From Saccopteryx bilineata (taxonomy: Eukaryota; Chordata; Mammalia; Chiroptera; Emballonuridae), in contig NC_089491.1 in the NCBI RefSeq assembly GCF_036850765.1, positions 183,685,520 through 183,749,519 of the forward strand: 64,000 nucleotides of DNA, written 5' to 3'. Below are positions 1-10,150 of this stretch, in pieces. The notes beneath the pieces are model-generated. The model was not told the origin of the DNA and did no database searches. It saw only the letters and a program-made list of their open reading frames with translations. The number at the start of each line of letters is the position of its first letter. The first letter of the stretch is position 1. Both the position numbers and the translations under genes were made by a program.

Positions 1-179
1 TGAAACCACACATAGTATCAAACCCTATATATGCTATGTTTTGTCCTGTACATACACACCCATGATAAAGTTCAATTTATAAATTAGGCACAGTAAGAGA
101 TAACAACACTAACTAATAATAAAATAGAACAGTTACAACAATATAGTGAAATAAAAAATATGTGAATATGATTTATTTA

Positions 180-535
180 TTTATTTATTTTATTAAGTGA
201 GAGGTGAGGAGGCAGAGATAGACTCCTGCATGCACCCCAACCAGGATCCACTTGTCAATACCCCTACAGGGCGATGCTTGGCCCATCTGGGGCCGTTGCT
301 TAGTAACAGAGTGTTTCATATCCTGAAGTGAGGCCATGGAGCCATCCTCAGTGCCCAGGGCCAAATTGCTCAAGTCATTTGAGCCATGGCTGTGGGAGGA
401 GAAGAGAGAGAGGGATGTGGGGGAAGGAGTGGAGAAGCAAATGACTGCTTTTCCTGTGTTTTCTGACCGGGAATTGAACCTGGGACTTCCACATGCTGGG
501 CTGATGCTCAACTGCTGAGCCAGCCGGCCAGGGCC
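180..535 (-). mobile_element. SINE A, old copy
   Basis: Reverse-orientation tRNA-derived SINE: a T-rich tail and ttaagtgagaggtgaggagg on the left, the tRNA-like head (ctgagccagccggccagggc) on the right. The reversed B-box ggaattgaacctgggac is recognisable. It is well diverged from the younger copies. The short flank atatgattt on both sides may be its target duplication. Confidence 0.8.
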
Positions 536-676
536 AGATATGATTTTTTAAAAAGATGTTTGAGTTTGGCAAAGAAAAATGAAATTTTCATTGTATGATA
601 TCTGAGAGCATAGGTTAAGGATGCTCTTTTCACTTCTAACTTCAGTGAAAGTGGCATAATTGGAACACAGACTAAA

Positions 677-888
677 TTTTTTTTAACTTAAACTGATTTT
701 AGAGAGGAAGAGAAAGGAGAAAGAAAGAAACACGTATTTGTTGTTGTTCCACTTATTTATTGTATTCAGTGGTAAGCCTACACTCAAGCTGGATTAGCCT
801 GCGCTTAAGCCACTGACCTCGGGGTTTTGAACCTGGGTCCTCAGCACCCCGGGGTGATGCTCTTTTCCATTGCACCACTGCCTAGTTA
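677..888 (-). mobile_element. SINE B/D-type, old copy in a SINE stack
   Basis: Reverse-orientation SINE with a T-rich left end, a purine-rich middle (agagaggaagagaaagg), a reversed B-box ggttttgaacctgggtcc and a right end ccactgcctagttaggc. It is the first member of a stack of four reversed elements between 668 and 1932. Confidence 0.7.
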
Positions 889-891
889 GGC

Positions 892-1164
892 TTTATTTTT
901 TTAAAGAGAGAGGAAGAAGTTAAGGGGGTAACATCGATTTGTTGTTCCACTCATTGATGTGTTCATTGGTGATTTTTATTTTATTTTTTTAGAGAGAGAG
1001 AAAGGAAGGGGGGAAAGAGAGAGAAAGAGAGAAAATCATCAATTTGTTTTTCCACTCATTCATTATTCATTGTTGGATTCTTGTATGTGCCCTGACGAGG
1101 GATTGAATCCTCAACCTGGCATATTGGAGTCAACACTAACTAACTGAATTACCCAGCCAGAGCC
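892..1164 (-). mobile_element. SINE, old copy with internal duplication or nested insertion
   Basis: Reversed SINE (gattgaatcctcaacctggc, then ccagccagagc). Its tail region (agagagaggaagaa, then gttgttccactcattgatg) is present twice in tandem, suggesting one SINE inserted into the tail of another. It is bounded by the repeated flank cagacta. Confidence 0.6.
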
Positions 1165-1173
1165 CAGACTATA

Positions 1174-1485
1174 TTTCTTTTTTTTAAGTGAGAGGTGGAG
1201 TGGCTCCTGCATGAACCCTGACCAGGATCCACCCAGTAAGCCCCCTACCAGGCGATGCTCTGCCCATGCCCATCTGGAGCTGCTGCTCCATTGCTCAGCA
1301 ACCAAGCTATTTTAGCACCTGAGGCAAGACCATGGTGCCATCCATTTGAGCCATGGCTGTGGGAGGAGAAGAGAGAGAGAGAAAGGGGAGGGGTGGAGAA
1401 GTAGATCGTTGCATTTTCTGTATGCCCTAACCAGGAATCAAACCCAGGACTTTCACATGCCGGGCTGATGCTCCCAGCCAGGGCT
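1174..1485 (-). mobile_element. SINE A, old copy
   Basis: Reversed SINE A with a T-run, ttaagtgagaggtggag, the body ggcgatgctctgcccat and a right end of agccagggc. It is diverged and slightly shortened near the tRNA-like head. cagacta flanks it on both sides. Confidence 0.75.
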
Positions 1486-1496
1486 CAGACTAAAAA

Positions 1497-1917
1497 TTTT
1501 TTTTTTTTGACAGAGAGAGAGTCAGAAAGAGGGACAAATAGGGACAGACAGACAGGAAGGGCGAGAGATGAGAAGCATCAGTTCTTTTTGCAGCACCTTA
1601 GTTGTTCATCAGTTGCTTTCTCATATGTGCCTTGACCAGGGGACTACAGCAGAGCAAGTGACCCCTTGCTCAAGTCAGTGTCCTTGAGCTCAAGCCAGCG
1701 ACCTTGGGCTTCAAGCCAGCGATCTTTGGGCTCACACCAGCGACCATGGGGTCCTGTCTATGATCCCACACTCAAGCCAGCAACCTCGCTCTCAAGCCAG
1801 AGGAGGCCGCACTCAAGCCGGGTGAGCCCACACTCAAGGATGATCTTGGGGTTTTGAACCTGGGTCCTCCACGTCCCAGTCCAACACTCTATCCGCTGTG
1901 CCACTGCCTGGTCAGGC
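1497..1917 (-). mobile_element. SINE B, long copy
   Basis: Reversed SINE B with a T-run, gacagagagagagtcag, several tandem variants of caagccagcgaccttgggc, the reversed B-box gttttgaacctgggtcc and the end ccactgcctggtcaggc. It has more internal aagccag repeats than the other copies. Confidence 0.8.
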
Positions 1918-1932
1918 CAGACTAAATTTTTT

Positions 1933-2489
1933 GAATGAGGAATCTGCTGTCATCTATATAGAGCTGTACTGTACAATACAGTAGTCACTAGCTATCATTA
2001 ATTATTTTAACTTAGTAAAATTTAAAATTCAGTTTAGTCTCACTAGCTAGTTTTCAAATTCTCCTTGCCATGTGTGGCTAGTTGCTGCCATGTTGGACAG
2101 CGCATATTATTGAACATTGCCTTCATTGCAGAAATTTCCTTTGGGCCTACTGATCTAAAATGTGACATTTTACTAACACTGGACTTGCCTGTAATAGCTG
2201 TAACAGCCAGGTAGTCTTCACTTCTACAATCTAATGTTCTTTTTGTGCTATGGTAGTGAAATTCTATGACAACAAAATTTTTTCTGTTTTTCTATTCATT
2301 AATCATTTCTAAAACTATATAATGATAAATATACTATGCACTGTTTTGTAGCCATTTAAAAATATTAGTTTGAAATTATTTAAATTATGAATTTAAAATA
2401 CTTTAAGGAAGAAAACCTGTATCAGCACATTGCTAATGATCAGATGAATACACAACAGAATGATTTAACCGAAGAGATTCTGTCTTTCT
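1933..2489. other. MON2 intron, unique sequence
   Basis: AT-rich intronic DNA with no exon, RNA gene or repeat that I can recognise. Confidence 0.6.
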
Positions 2490-2840
2490 GTTTAGTAATT
2501 CAGTAAAAAAGAAAGTTGTCAACAGAAACAGACTCATAGATACAGTGAGAGCAAACTGATGATGGTTCCAGATGGGAGGGAGATTAAGATGCTGTGTGAG
2601 AAATGTGAAGGGGTTAGGAAGTACTAACTAGTAGTTACAAAATAGTCACTGGGATATAAAGTACAACATAGGAAATATAGTCAATAATATTGCAGTAACT
2701 ACATATGGTGCCAGGTGGGTACTAGACTTATGGGAGATCACTTGGTAAGATATGTAAATGTCTGAACACTGCTATACACCTGAAACTAATATAAAATAAT
2801 ATTGAATGTCAGCTGTAATTGAAAAATAAAAAAAATAAGC
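2490..2840 (+). mobile_element. L1 3' end fragment
   Basis: Forward 3' UTR of an older L1: gaaatatagtcaataatatt, then ggtgccaggtgggtactaga, then cacctgaaactaatataaaa and an A-rich end aattgaaaaataaaaaaaat. The 5' boundary is approximate. A SINE C was inserted just after its tail. Confidence 0.65.
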
Positions 2841-2842
2841 CT

Positions 2843-3020
2843 GGCCTGTGGTGGCGCAGTGCATAGATTCTCCACCTGGAATGCTGAGGTCACTGGGCTT
2901 GCCTGGTCAGGGCACATACTACAAGGAACCAATGAACAACTGAAGTGAAGCAACTGTGAGTTGATACTTCTCTCTACCCTTTCCTCTCTCTGTAAAATCA
3001 ATAAATTAACTCTTTAAAAA
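2843..3020 (+). mobile_element. SINE C
   Basis: Forward SINE with head cctggcctgtggtggcgcag, the diagnostic gggcttgcctggtcagggca and a ctctctgtaaaatcaataaa tail. Confidence 0.8.
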
Positions 3021-3043
3021 GTAAAAAGAAAAAGTTGTAGAGT

Positions 3044-3432
3044 GTAGCCTGACCGGTGATGGCACAGTGGATAGAGCATTGTCCTGTGATGCTGAGGTCC
3101 CAGGTTCGAAACTCTGAGATCACCAGCTTGCGCATGGGCTCACCAACTTGATTGTGAGATCATTGAGATGATCCCATGGTTTCTGTCTTGAGCCCAAAGG
3201 TCACTGGCTTGAAGCCCAAAGGTCACTAGCTTGAGCAAGGGGTCACTGGCTCTGCTGGAGCTTCCCCCGAACCCTGTTTAGGCACATACGAGAAGCAATC
3301 AATGAACAACTAAAGTGCCACAATGATGAGTTGATGCTTCTCATCTCTCTCCCTTCCTGTCTGTCTGTCTGTCTGTCTGAGATTCTGTCATGTGGGCTCT
3401 CTCTCTTTCTCTCTCGTTCTCTTGCTTAAAAA
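3044..3432 (+). mobile_element. SINE B with target duplication
   Basis: Forward SINE B: head cctgaccggtgatggcacag, B-box ggttcgaaactc, repeated ctggcttgagc-type units and a (ctgt)n/(ct)n tail. The direct repeat aagttgtagagt occurs at about 3032-3043 and 3435-3446. Confidence 0.88.
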
Positions 3433-3446
3433 GAAAGTTGTAGAGT

Positions 3447-3799
3447 ACAGAGAGGTAACTTACATTTTTCTCTGTAAAAACTTCTCTGATATTTCAGAAT
3501 TGAAACTAATGACATCTGATTCTACTTTCTTGTTTTGCTTCCGTATGTATTTCTCACCTCTAGAAATTTGATACCAGTATAAACATACTCTTTTTATTTT
3601 CAGGAAGCAAATTAAGTTTTTGTCTTTAAAATAACCCTGAAAAGTTGAATTCTCTGTGTACTTCATTACCTAAATCATGATGTTAATTTATATAAGTAAA
3701 TAGATTTAGATATTTAAACTTTTGCCTTTTTCCCCTAATTATATGTCTTTATATGCATGTTGCCCTAATAATAAATTGAGTGAGCTTTTAAAAAAAAAA
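3447..3799. other. MON2 intron, unique sequence
   Basis: AT-rich, ending in an A-run at about 3788-3804 that adjoins an old L1. Nothing else seen. Confidence 0.55.
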
Positions 3800-4841
3800 A
3801 AAAAGTTGAGATAGTACTGGTTTATAACATTATATAAATTTTAGGTGTACATTATAATTTTATATTTGTATATATTATAAATATATGTAGTATATCTTCT
3901 TCACCAAACAGTATCCATGTCAGCATACATTTGACTCTTTTTACTTATTTTGCCTTCCCTCTACCTTTCTTCCCCTCTGATAACCACCAGTCTGTTATCT
4001 TTATCTGAGTTTTTATTTTTGTTTGTTGTTTTTCTTTTGTCTTTGTATTTGCTACTGTTTTGTTGAGGATTTAGCATATACATATTTTCATCAGGAGTAT
4101 TAGGCTATAGTTTTCTTTTTCGGTAGTGGCTTTATCTGGTTTTAGAATTAGGATAATACATGCCTCATAAAATGAGTTTGGAGTCTTCCCTCGAATTTTT
4201 TGAAATAGTTTGACAAGGATAGGTGTAAGTTCCTCTTTGAATGTTGATAAAATTCGCTTGTGAATCCATATGACCCAGGACTTTGGTTTGTTGGGAGTTT
4301 ATTGATTACTGCTTCAGTTTCACTAGTTGTAATCTGTTTGTCCATATTCTCTGATTCAGTTTGGAAAATAGTATATTTCTAGAAATTTATCCTTTTTCTC
4401 GAGATTGTATGGCATACAGTTGTTTGAAATATTTTCTTACAATCCTTTGTATTTCGTTGGTGTCACTTGTTACTTCTCTTTCATCTTTGATTTTACTTAT
4501 TTGGGTTCTCTCTCTTTTTTTCTTGATCAGTCTGGTTAAAGGTTTGTCAGTCTTGTTTATCTTTTCAAAGAATCAGCTCTTTGTTTTATTGATATTTTGT
4601 TGTTTTTTTTCTTAGACTATTTCATTTACTTTTGCTCTGATCTTTATTTTTTCCTTCCTTCTTCTCACCTTGGGCTTTTTTTGTTATTTTCAAGTTTCCT
4701 TAAGAGTAAAGTTAGATTGTTTATTTGAACTTTTTCTTGTTTCTTGAGGTAGGCCTGGATGAATTTCCCTCTTAAAGTTGCCTTTGATCTGTAGTGTAGA
4801 CTTGAGGTTGTTGTTTTCTCAATTTCATTTGTTTCAAGGTA

Positions 4842-5052
4842 CCATATTTCCCCATGTATAAGATGCTCCCATGTATAAGACACACCTTAATTTGGGGGCC
4901 CAAAATTTGAAGAAAAAAAAAAGTATTACATAGAAGTTATTGAATTCGTTTTATTCATTATAGAAATCATACAACTCCGTATCTGTGAAAAAGCAGGAAA
5001 TGCAAGTTAAAAAATCTACACCACTGTATAAGACACACTCAGTTTTTAGACC

Positions 5053-5083
<31 letters not shown>

Positions 5084-5111
5084 GGTGTGTCTTGTACACG
5101 GGGAAATACGG
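4842..5111. mobile_element. Small DNA-transposon-like element with inverted ends, family not recognised
   Basis: The left end ccatatttccccatgtata matches the reverse complement of the right end, ccgtatttccccgtgtaca, with few mismatches. The motif tataagacacac recurs inside the element at both ends. A run of about 24 A lies near the right end. No coding capacity. It splits an old reverse-strand L1. I see no clear target duplication. Confidence 0.6.
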
Positions 5112-5167
5112 ATTTTTTTTTTCTTCCTTGATTTCATTGTTAACACATTCATTGTTTAGTAGCATTT

Positions 5168-5509
5168 TTTTTTTTTTCTGAATCTGGAAACGGGGAGGGA
5201 CAGACTCCCGCATGTGCCCGACTGGGATCCACCCCCACGCCCACCAGGGGGCGATGCTCTGCCCCTCCGCGTGTCACTCTGTTGAGACCAGAGCCACTCT
5301 AGCGCCTGGGGCAGAGGCCAAGGACGCTGGGGCCATCTTTGCTCCAATGGAGCCTCTCTGTGGGAGGGGAAGTGAGAGACAGAGAGGAAGGAGAGGGGGA
5401 GGGGTGGAGAAGCAGATGGGCGCTTCTCCTGTGTGCCCTGGCCGGGAATGGAACCCGGGACTTCTGCACGCCAGGCCGACGCTCTACCACTGAGCCACCC
5501 GGCCAGGGC
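5168..5509 (-). mobile_element. SINE A with target duplication
   Basis: Reversed SINE A: T-run, ctgaatctggaaacggggag, body ggcgatgctctgcccctcc, reversed B-box ggaatggaacccgggac and head actgagccacccggccaggg. The direct repeat ttgtttagtagcatttt flanks it (5152-5168 and 5510-5526). Confidence 0.92.
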
Positions 5510-6640
5510 TTGTTTAGTAGCATTTTACTTAGCCTCTATGTCTGTGTGTGTTTTTCAGTATTTTTCTTTTGTTGATTTCTACTTTAATGCCATTTTATGG
5601 TCAGAGAAGATGCTTGATATGATTTCAGTCTTCTTAAATTTATTGAGATTTGTTATGTGTCCTAATGTGTGATCTAGCCTAGAAAATATTCCATATGCAC
5701 TTGAAGAAAATGTATTCTGCTGCTTTGGTATGAAGTACTCTGAAGATACCAATTAAATCCATCTGATTTAGTGTGTATGACAGCTATTTTGAATTTTCTG
5801 TCATTTAGATCACAATCTTTTGTGACTTTGAGTTTGGTTTCTGGAGAAATGTTGTTTTCTCTTTATTATACTGTGTTGCCATAATTATTCATGGTGCTTT
5901 ATGGGTTGTTCCTCTGCTGGTGCATTTGAAGTAGCAATCCTTTCTTATTTAGGTTCAGCTTTAATTTTAACAATTCAGCAATTTGATAATTAGAGACCTT
6001 TCTTTAGTTATTTAGAGGGTGGTATTGTAGCACAGTGTGACCTCTTCATCACTACTTGTGCTTCTGGAGTTGCTGGTGCCTTGATGCTGTGGTTGTAGGT
6101 TTCATTGCTGTTGCAGGCATTTCACAGAGATAGTCATGCTTTGAGCAGCCAGAGAGATGAGTTAACAACCTCTGCTGCTGTCAGCTCTGAGCTCACTGTG
6201 ATGGTGCAGGACTTCCACAGCCAGGGTAAGATGTCACTGTCTCCGGACTCCCTTGCTGAGGCCCTGGTTGGAGGTGCTAGAGTTACAGCCTTATCTCTGC
6301 AGCTTCTGCAGTGCTGCTAGGGCTGTAGGCTCTGCCACCACTGCTGCAAAAGTGGGTTACAGGCACTGTCCCCACCATTCCTTCAGTTTCACCTATCCTC
6401 TGAATTCCAATCCACCCGCCTTCAGATGTACAGATGTGGATCTCTCAGGAATCCTAGTGTGTTAAGCATAGAAAGTTTTACTAAGTTATAGATGTTCCAC
6501 TGGTTGTATATGAGAGGGTAGAGGAAAAGGGAGTATTTTATCTTGTGATATGCTGATTTCACCTCTGAATAAGCTTTTAGATCAGTTACGGATTTTTTTT
6601 CATTTTGTTTTGTTATTTTTTTGTTTGTTTGTCTGCAGTA

Positions 6641-6959
6641 AGTACAACTTAAGAATTTATTTTCTTATGGCCAAGTCTTTCTGCCATCTTCCTTATGCTC
6701 AAGTTTCCTGTTGAACATTCTTTTTTTTTCCTAAGTATGTTTTCATTTGATTATATTCAGGTTTCTGAAGTACTTTTTGTGTAGAAAACTGGGTGGTGGA
6801 ATCAAAGACCCAATAATAGAGAATTTACATTTTATATAATATTGTATTAATGCAGTTGTAGTATAATTTTATTACAGTCTTTGGCCTGAAGACCTATTTA
6901 TATTAAAGAAAGGTTTGAATATATTGTATATGTTGGAAGATCACATTGTTTAAAAAATA
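6641..6959. other. MON2 intron, unique sequence
   Basis: AT-rich intronic DNA between an old L1 and a MIR. Nothing else seen. Confidence 0.55.
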
Positions 6960-6979
6960 GCTAGCATAGTGGATTAGAG

Positions 6980-7493
6980 CAGTGGTCCCCAATCCCTGGG
7001 CCGCGGACCGGTAGCGATCCGTGGGCCATTTGGTACCGGTCCGCAGAGAAAGAATAAATAACTTAAATTATTTCCATTTTATTTGTATTTAAGTTTGAAC
7101 GATGTTTTATTTTTTAAAAATGACCAGATTGCCTGACCTGTGGTGGCGCAGTGGGATAAAGTGTCGACCTGGAACACTGAGGTTTCCGGTTTGAAACCTT
7201 GGGCTTGCCTGGTCAAAGCACATATGGGAGTTGATGCTTCCTGCTCCTCCCCCTTCTCTCTCTTTCTCTCTCTCTTTCTCTCTCTCTCCTCTCTCTCTAA
7301 AAATCAATAAATAAAATATTTTTTTTAAATGACCAGATTCCCTCTGTTATATCTGTCTAAGACTCACTCTTGACACTTGTCTTGGTCACGTGATAGATAC
7401 ATTTATCCGTCCGTCCCACCCTAAAGGCCGGTCCATGAAAACATTTTCTGACATTAAACCGGTCTGTGGCCCGAAAAAGGTTGGGGACCACTG
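6980..7493. mobile_element. hAT-type MITE (copy 1) with 8-bp target duplication
   Basis: Terminal inverted repeats cagtggtccccaa and ttggggaccactg, flanked by a perfect 8-bp duplication gattagag (6972-6979 and 7494-7501). The subterminal ends are GC-rich (ggccgcggaccggt and matching sequence at the right). The AT-rich centre has no coding capacity and contains a SINE C at 7131-7326. A second, reversed copy lies at 44108-44405. Confidence 0.92.
7131..7326 (+). mobile_element. SINE C inside the hAT MITE
   Basis: Head gcctgacctgtggtggcgca, then gcttgcctggtcaaagcaca, a pyrimidine-rich tail and aaatcaataaataaaa. The direct repeat aaatgaccagatt occurs at 7118-7130 and 7327-7339. It inserted after the MITE. 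Confidence 0.92.
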
Positions 7494-7778
7494 GATTAGA
7501 GCACTGACTCAGAAACCAAGCTACCTGGTTCATAACTGTACTTCATAACTATGATGTTTTGGATAGGTTATTTTACCTTTCTGTGACTCATTTCCCTCAT
7601 CTGTTAAATAGGAACAATAATGCTACCTATCTCATAGCATTATTGTGAGAATGAAGTCACTTAAAGTAAATGAATGTTTGGAATACTGCCTTGACCCTAG
7701 AACATGAGTGCTTTTTTTTTTTTTTTTTTTTTAAAGAGAGGAAGGGAAAGAGATAAGTGCTTTTAAAATGCTTTCTAG

Positions 7779-7965
7779 GGCCTGGCCAGCTAGCTCACTC
7801 AGTTGGTCATCCCAATACACCAAGGTTATGGGTTTGATCTTGGTCAGGGTACATATAAGAATCACTCAGTAAATGCATAAATAAGTGGAACAGCAAGTCA
7901 ATCACTCAGTCTCTTTCTCTTTCCTTCCCTTCACTTTTCTCTGAAATCAATAAATAAAAATAAAA
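7779..7965 (+). mobile_element. SINE D, old copy with inverted flanks
   Basis: Diverged tRNA-derived SINE: ggcctggccagctagctcac, then tatgggtttgatcttggtca and a gaaatcaataaataaaa tail. Its flanks are a perfect 14-bp inverted repeat, not a direct one (7764-7777 and 7966-7979). Confidence 0.7.
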
Positions 7966-7979
7966 TAGAAAGCATTTTA

Positions 7980-8929
7980 GCTTTCTACCACTGTTGTCCT
8001 TATTATAATTTTATTTCCCTTAAGGCAAAATGACATTGTCCATTTCCTTTCTCATGAAACAGCCATGTTTTAAACTAAAAATTTAAGGACCAAAACTTGA
8101 AATAACTAGGACCAGGAAATTTACCTCTAAAGGTAGAGTTTTTAATGACTAGAAGAAAATAAAAATACAAAATTCTGCTACCAAGTAAAAAATCATGCTT
8201 TTAGTTGTGGTTTTTTAATTACATATCTAGAAACAAACCCTATATTGAGAGAGGTCTATGGGCTACTCTTGACTTTGCCTCATATTTTCTGTTGACTTTG
8301 AACTGGACATTTCCCTTGGTAGCCATCATTTTCTTAGTTATAAGAAGAAACTAATCGATTAGACTAATTGTAAAAGTTTTCAATTCTTTAATATATTTTT
8401 ACTTAATGTTTTTAACTGAACAGCTTACATGATATAGATAAAGCCAGTTTAGTTTTTATTCCATAGTTTAAAAATACTTTTTAAGTTTTAAATTGAAAGC
8501 TTTTGTTAATTGATATTAAAAGTGAAGTACTAAGAGAACTTAAAAGCCATATACATTTTCAGTTTTCTCAGAAGATTTTATCTTTGTTTTTATTTTCCAA
8601 ATAACTTGTTACTTTGGGAATCAAAACCTGTTAAATTTTAAATTTATTCTGTGCTATTTATATACCATGTTCCATAATTGAAGTCCATTAGTAGTATTTC
8701 AGGAGTAAGGAAGTGTATTTCAGAATGTTGCTTGAAATAGCAAGACTTTAGGTTTTCAGATAATACTAACACTTGAGGATGTTTTATATCAGAACATTTT
8801 TAACTTTTTAAACCTAATCAACACATACTCTAAGATTCTTTGAGTACCTTTCTCTTTGATGTTGCCCAACTGTTTCTGGTCTGCAGGCTGCTTTGGCAAG
8901 GCAATACAATTACAAAGAAAATACAAATA
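7980..8929. other. MON2 intron, unique sequence
   Basis: About 950 bp of AT-rich intronic sequence. I see no exon, RNA gene or recognisable repeat. Confidence 0.6.
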
Positions 8930-9352
8930 GCCTGACCAGGTGGTGGTGCAGTGGAGAGAGTGTCTGACTGGGATACAGAGGACCCAGGTTCGAAACTCCA
9001 AGGTCGGCGGGCTTGAGCGCAGGCTCATCAGCTTGAGCATGGGCTCACCAGCTTGAGCGTGGGGTCACTGGCTTGAGCGTGGTATCATAGACATGACCCC
9101 ATGGTCGCTAGCTTCAGCCCACAGGTGGCTGGCTTGAAGCCCAAGGTCACTGGCTTGAGCCCAAGGTCGCTAGCTTGAGCAAGAGGTCACTCGCTCTGCT
9201 GCAGCCCCCTAGTCAAGGTACATGTAAAAAAGCAATCATTGAACTAATAAGGTGCTGCAATGAAGAATTAATGCTGCTCATCTCTCTCCCTTCCTGTCTG
9301 TCTGTCCCTAGCTGTCCCTCTCTCTGACTCTCTGTCTCTGTAAAAATAAATT
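8930..9352 (+). mobile_element. SINE B, long copy
   Basis: Forward SINE B: gcctgaccaggtggtggtgc, B-box ggttcgaaactcc, an expanded series of gcttgagcgtgg/caaggtcgctag units, (ctgt)n, then an A-rich tail. No clear target duplication. Confidence 0.88.
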
Positions 9353-9615
9353 AATAAAAAATAAAATCAAAACCAACTAGAAGAAAGGCTTTGGACATAA
9401 TTGAGGGTTAGCATAAGTAAATAGTTTAAATAAATAAAGAAAAGCACTTAAAAATAAAAAAAATGGCTGTAATCAGGTAGATACTTGAGCTCTATTAGGA
9501 ATTCATTTAGCCAACCCCTTGAATATCAAAACATGGTACTTCTCTTGAAGATATGGGCTAGTGTGAATTTATACAATTAATGGTTGGAAGATTTTAAGTT
9601 AAAAATCACTAAGTA

Positions 9616-9989
9616 GCCTAAACAGATGGTAGTGCAGTGTATAGAGCATTGGACTGGGATGCAGAGGACTCAGGTTTGAAATCCCAGAAGTCACTGGCTT
9701 GAGCACAGGCTCACCAGCTTAAGTGTAGGGTTGGTGGGTTGAGCGTGGGATCTTATACATGGCCCCATGGTCGCTGGCTTGAGCCCAAAGATTGCTGGCT
9801 TGAACCCAGGGTCACTGACTTGAACAAGAGGTCACTTGCTCTGCTGGAGCCCCCCCATCGTCAAGGCACACACGAGAAAGCAATCAATGAACAACTGAGG
9901 TGCCACAACGAATATTCATACTCTCATCCCTCTCCCTTTCTGTCCCTATCTGATTCTCGCTCTGACTCTCTTTATCTGTGTCACACAAG
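9616..9989 (+). mobile_element. SINE B with target duplication
   Basis: Forward SINE B, moderately diverged (cctaaacagatggtagtgca head). The perfect 15-bp direct repeat aaaaatcactaagta occurs at 9601-9615 and 9990-10004. Confidence 0.92.
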
Positions 9990-10150
9990 AAAAATCACTA
10001 AGTACTACCCCAAGTAATTGAAATGAAACATCTGTACACCAAAAACAGATACGCTAATGTTCATGACAGCATTATCATATTAGCAAAAAAATGAAAACTA
10101 TCCTGAAGTTCATTTATTGGCTGATGAACAAATTAAATGTGGCATATCTA

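Larger units (their letters stand above)
3800..6640 (-). mobile_element. Old L1, reverse orientation, interrupted
   Basis: Reverse-strand remains of an older L1. The minus-strand reading around 4148-4345 gives ORF2-like [14 protein letters not shown] (reverse transcriptase), with more ORF2 remnants at 4361-4845 and 5527-5800. 6060-6560 resembles the 5' part of an old L1M element. It is interrupted by an inverted-repeat DNA element (4842-5111) and a SINE A (5168-5509). All frames are broken, and both ends are approximate. Confidence 0.7.
6960..7711 (+). mobile_element. MIR, split by a hAT MITE
   Basis: Ancient MIR SINE in forward orientation. Its start (tagcatagtggattagag) is at 6961-6979. 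The body resumes at 7502 with cactgactcagaaaccaagc, then ggttattttacctttctgtg and cctatctcatagcattattg. The intervening 514 bp is a hAT MITE. Confidence 0.8.

Noticed and set aside
3361..3425. ctgt/ct-rich repeats that could be scored as free microsatellites
   Set aside because: They are the normal pyrimidine-rich tail of SINE B and recur at each copy.
7710..7752. Long T-run followed by aaagagaggaagggaaagag, a possible separate SINE
   Set aside because: Only a tail-like remnant of about 40 bp is present; there is too little sequence to call an element.
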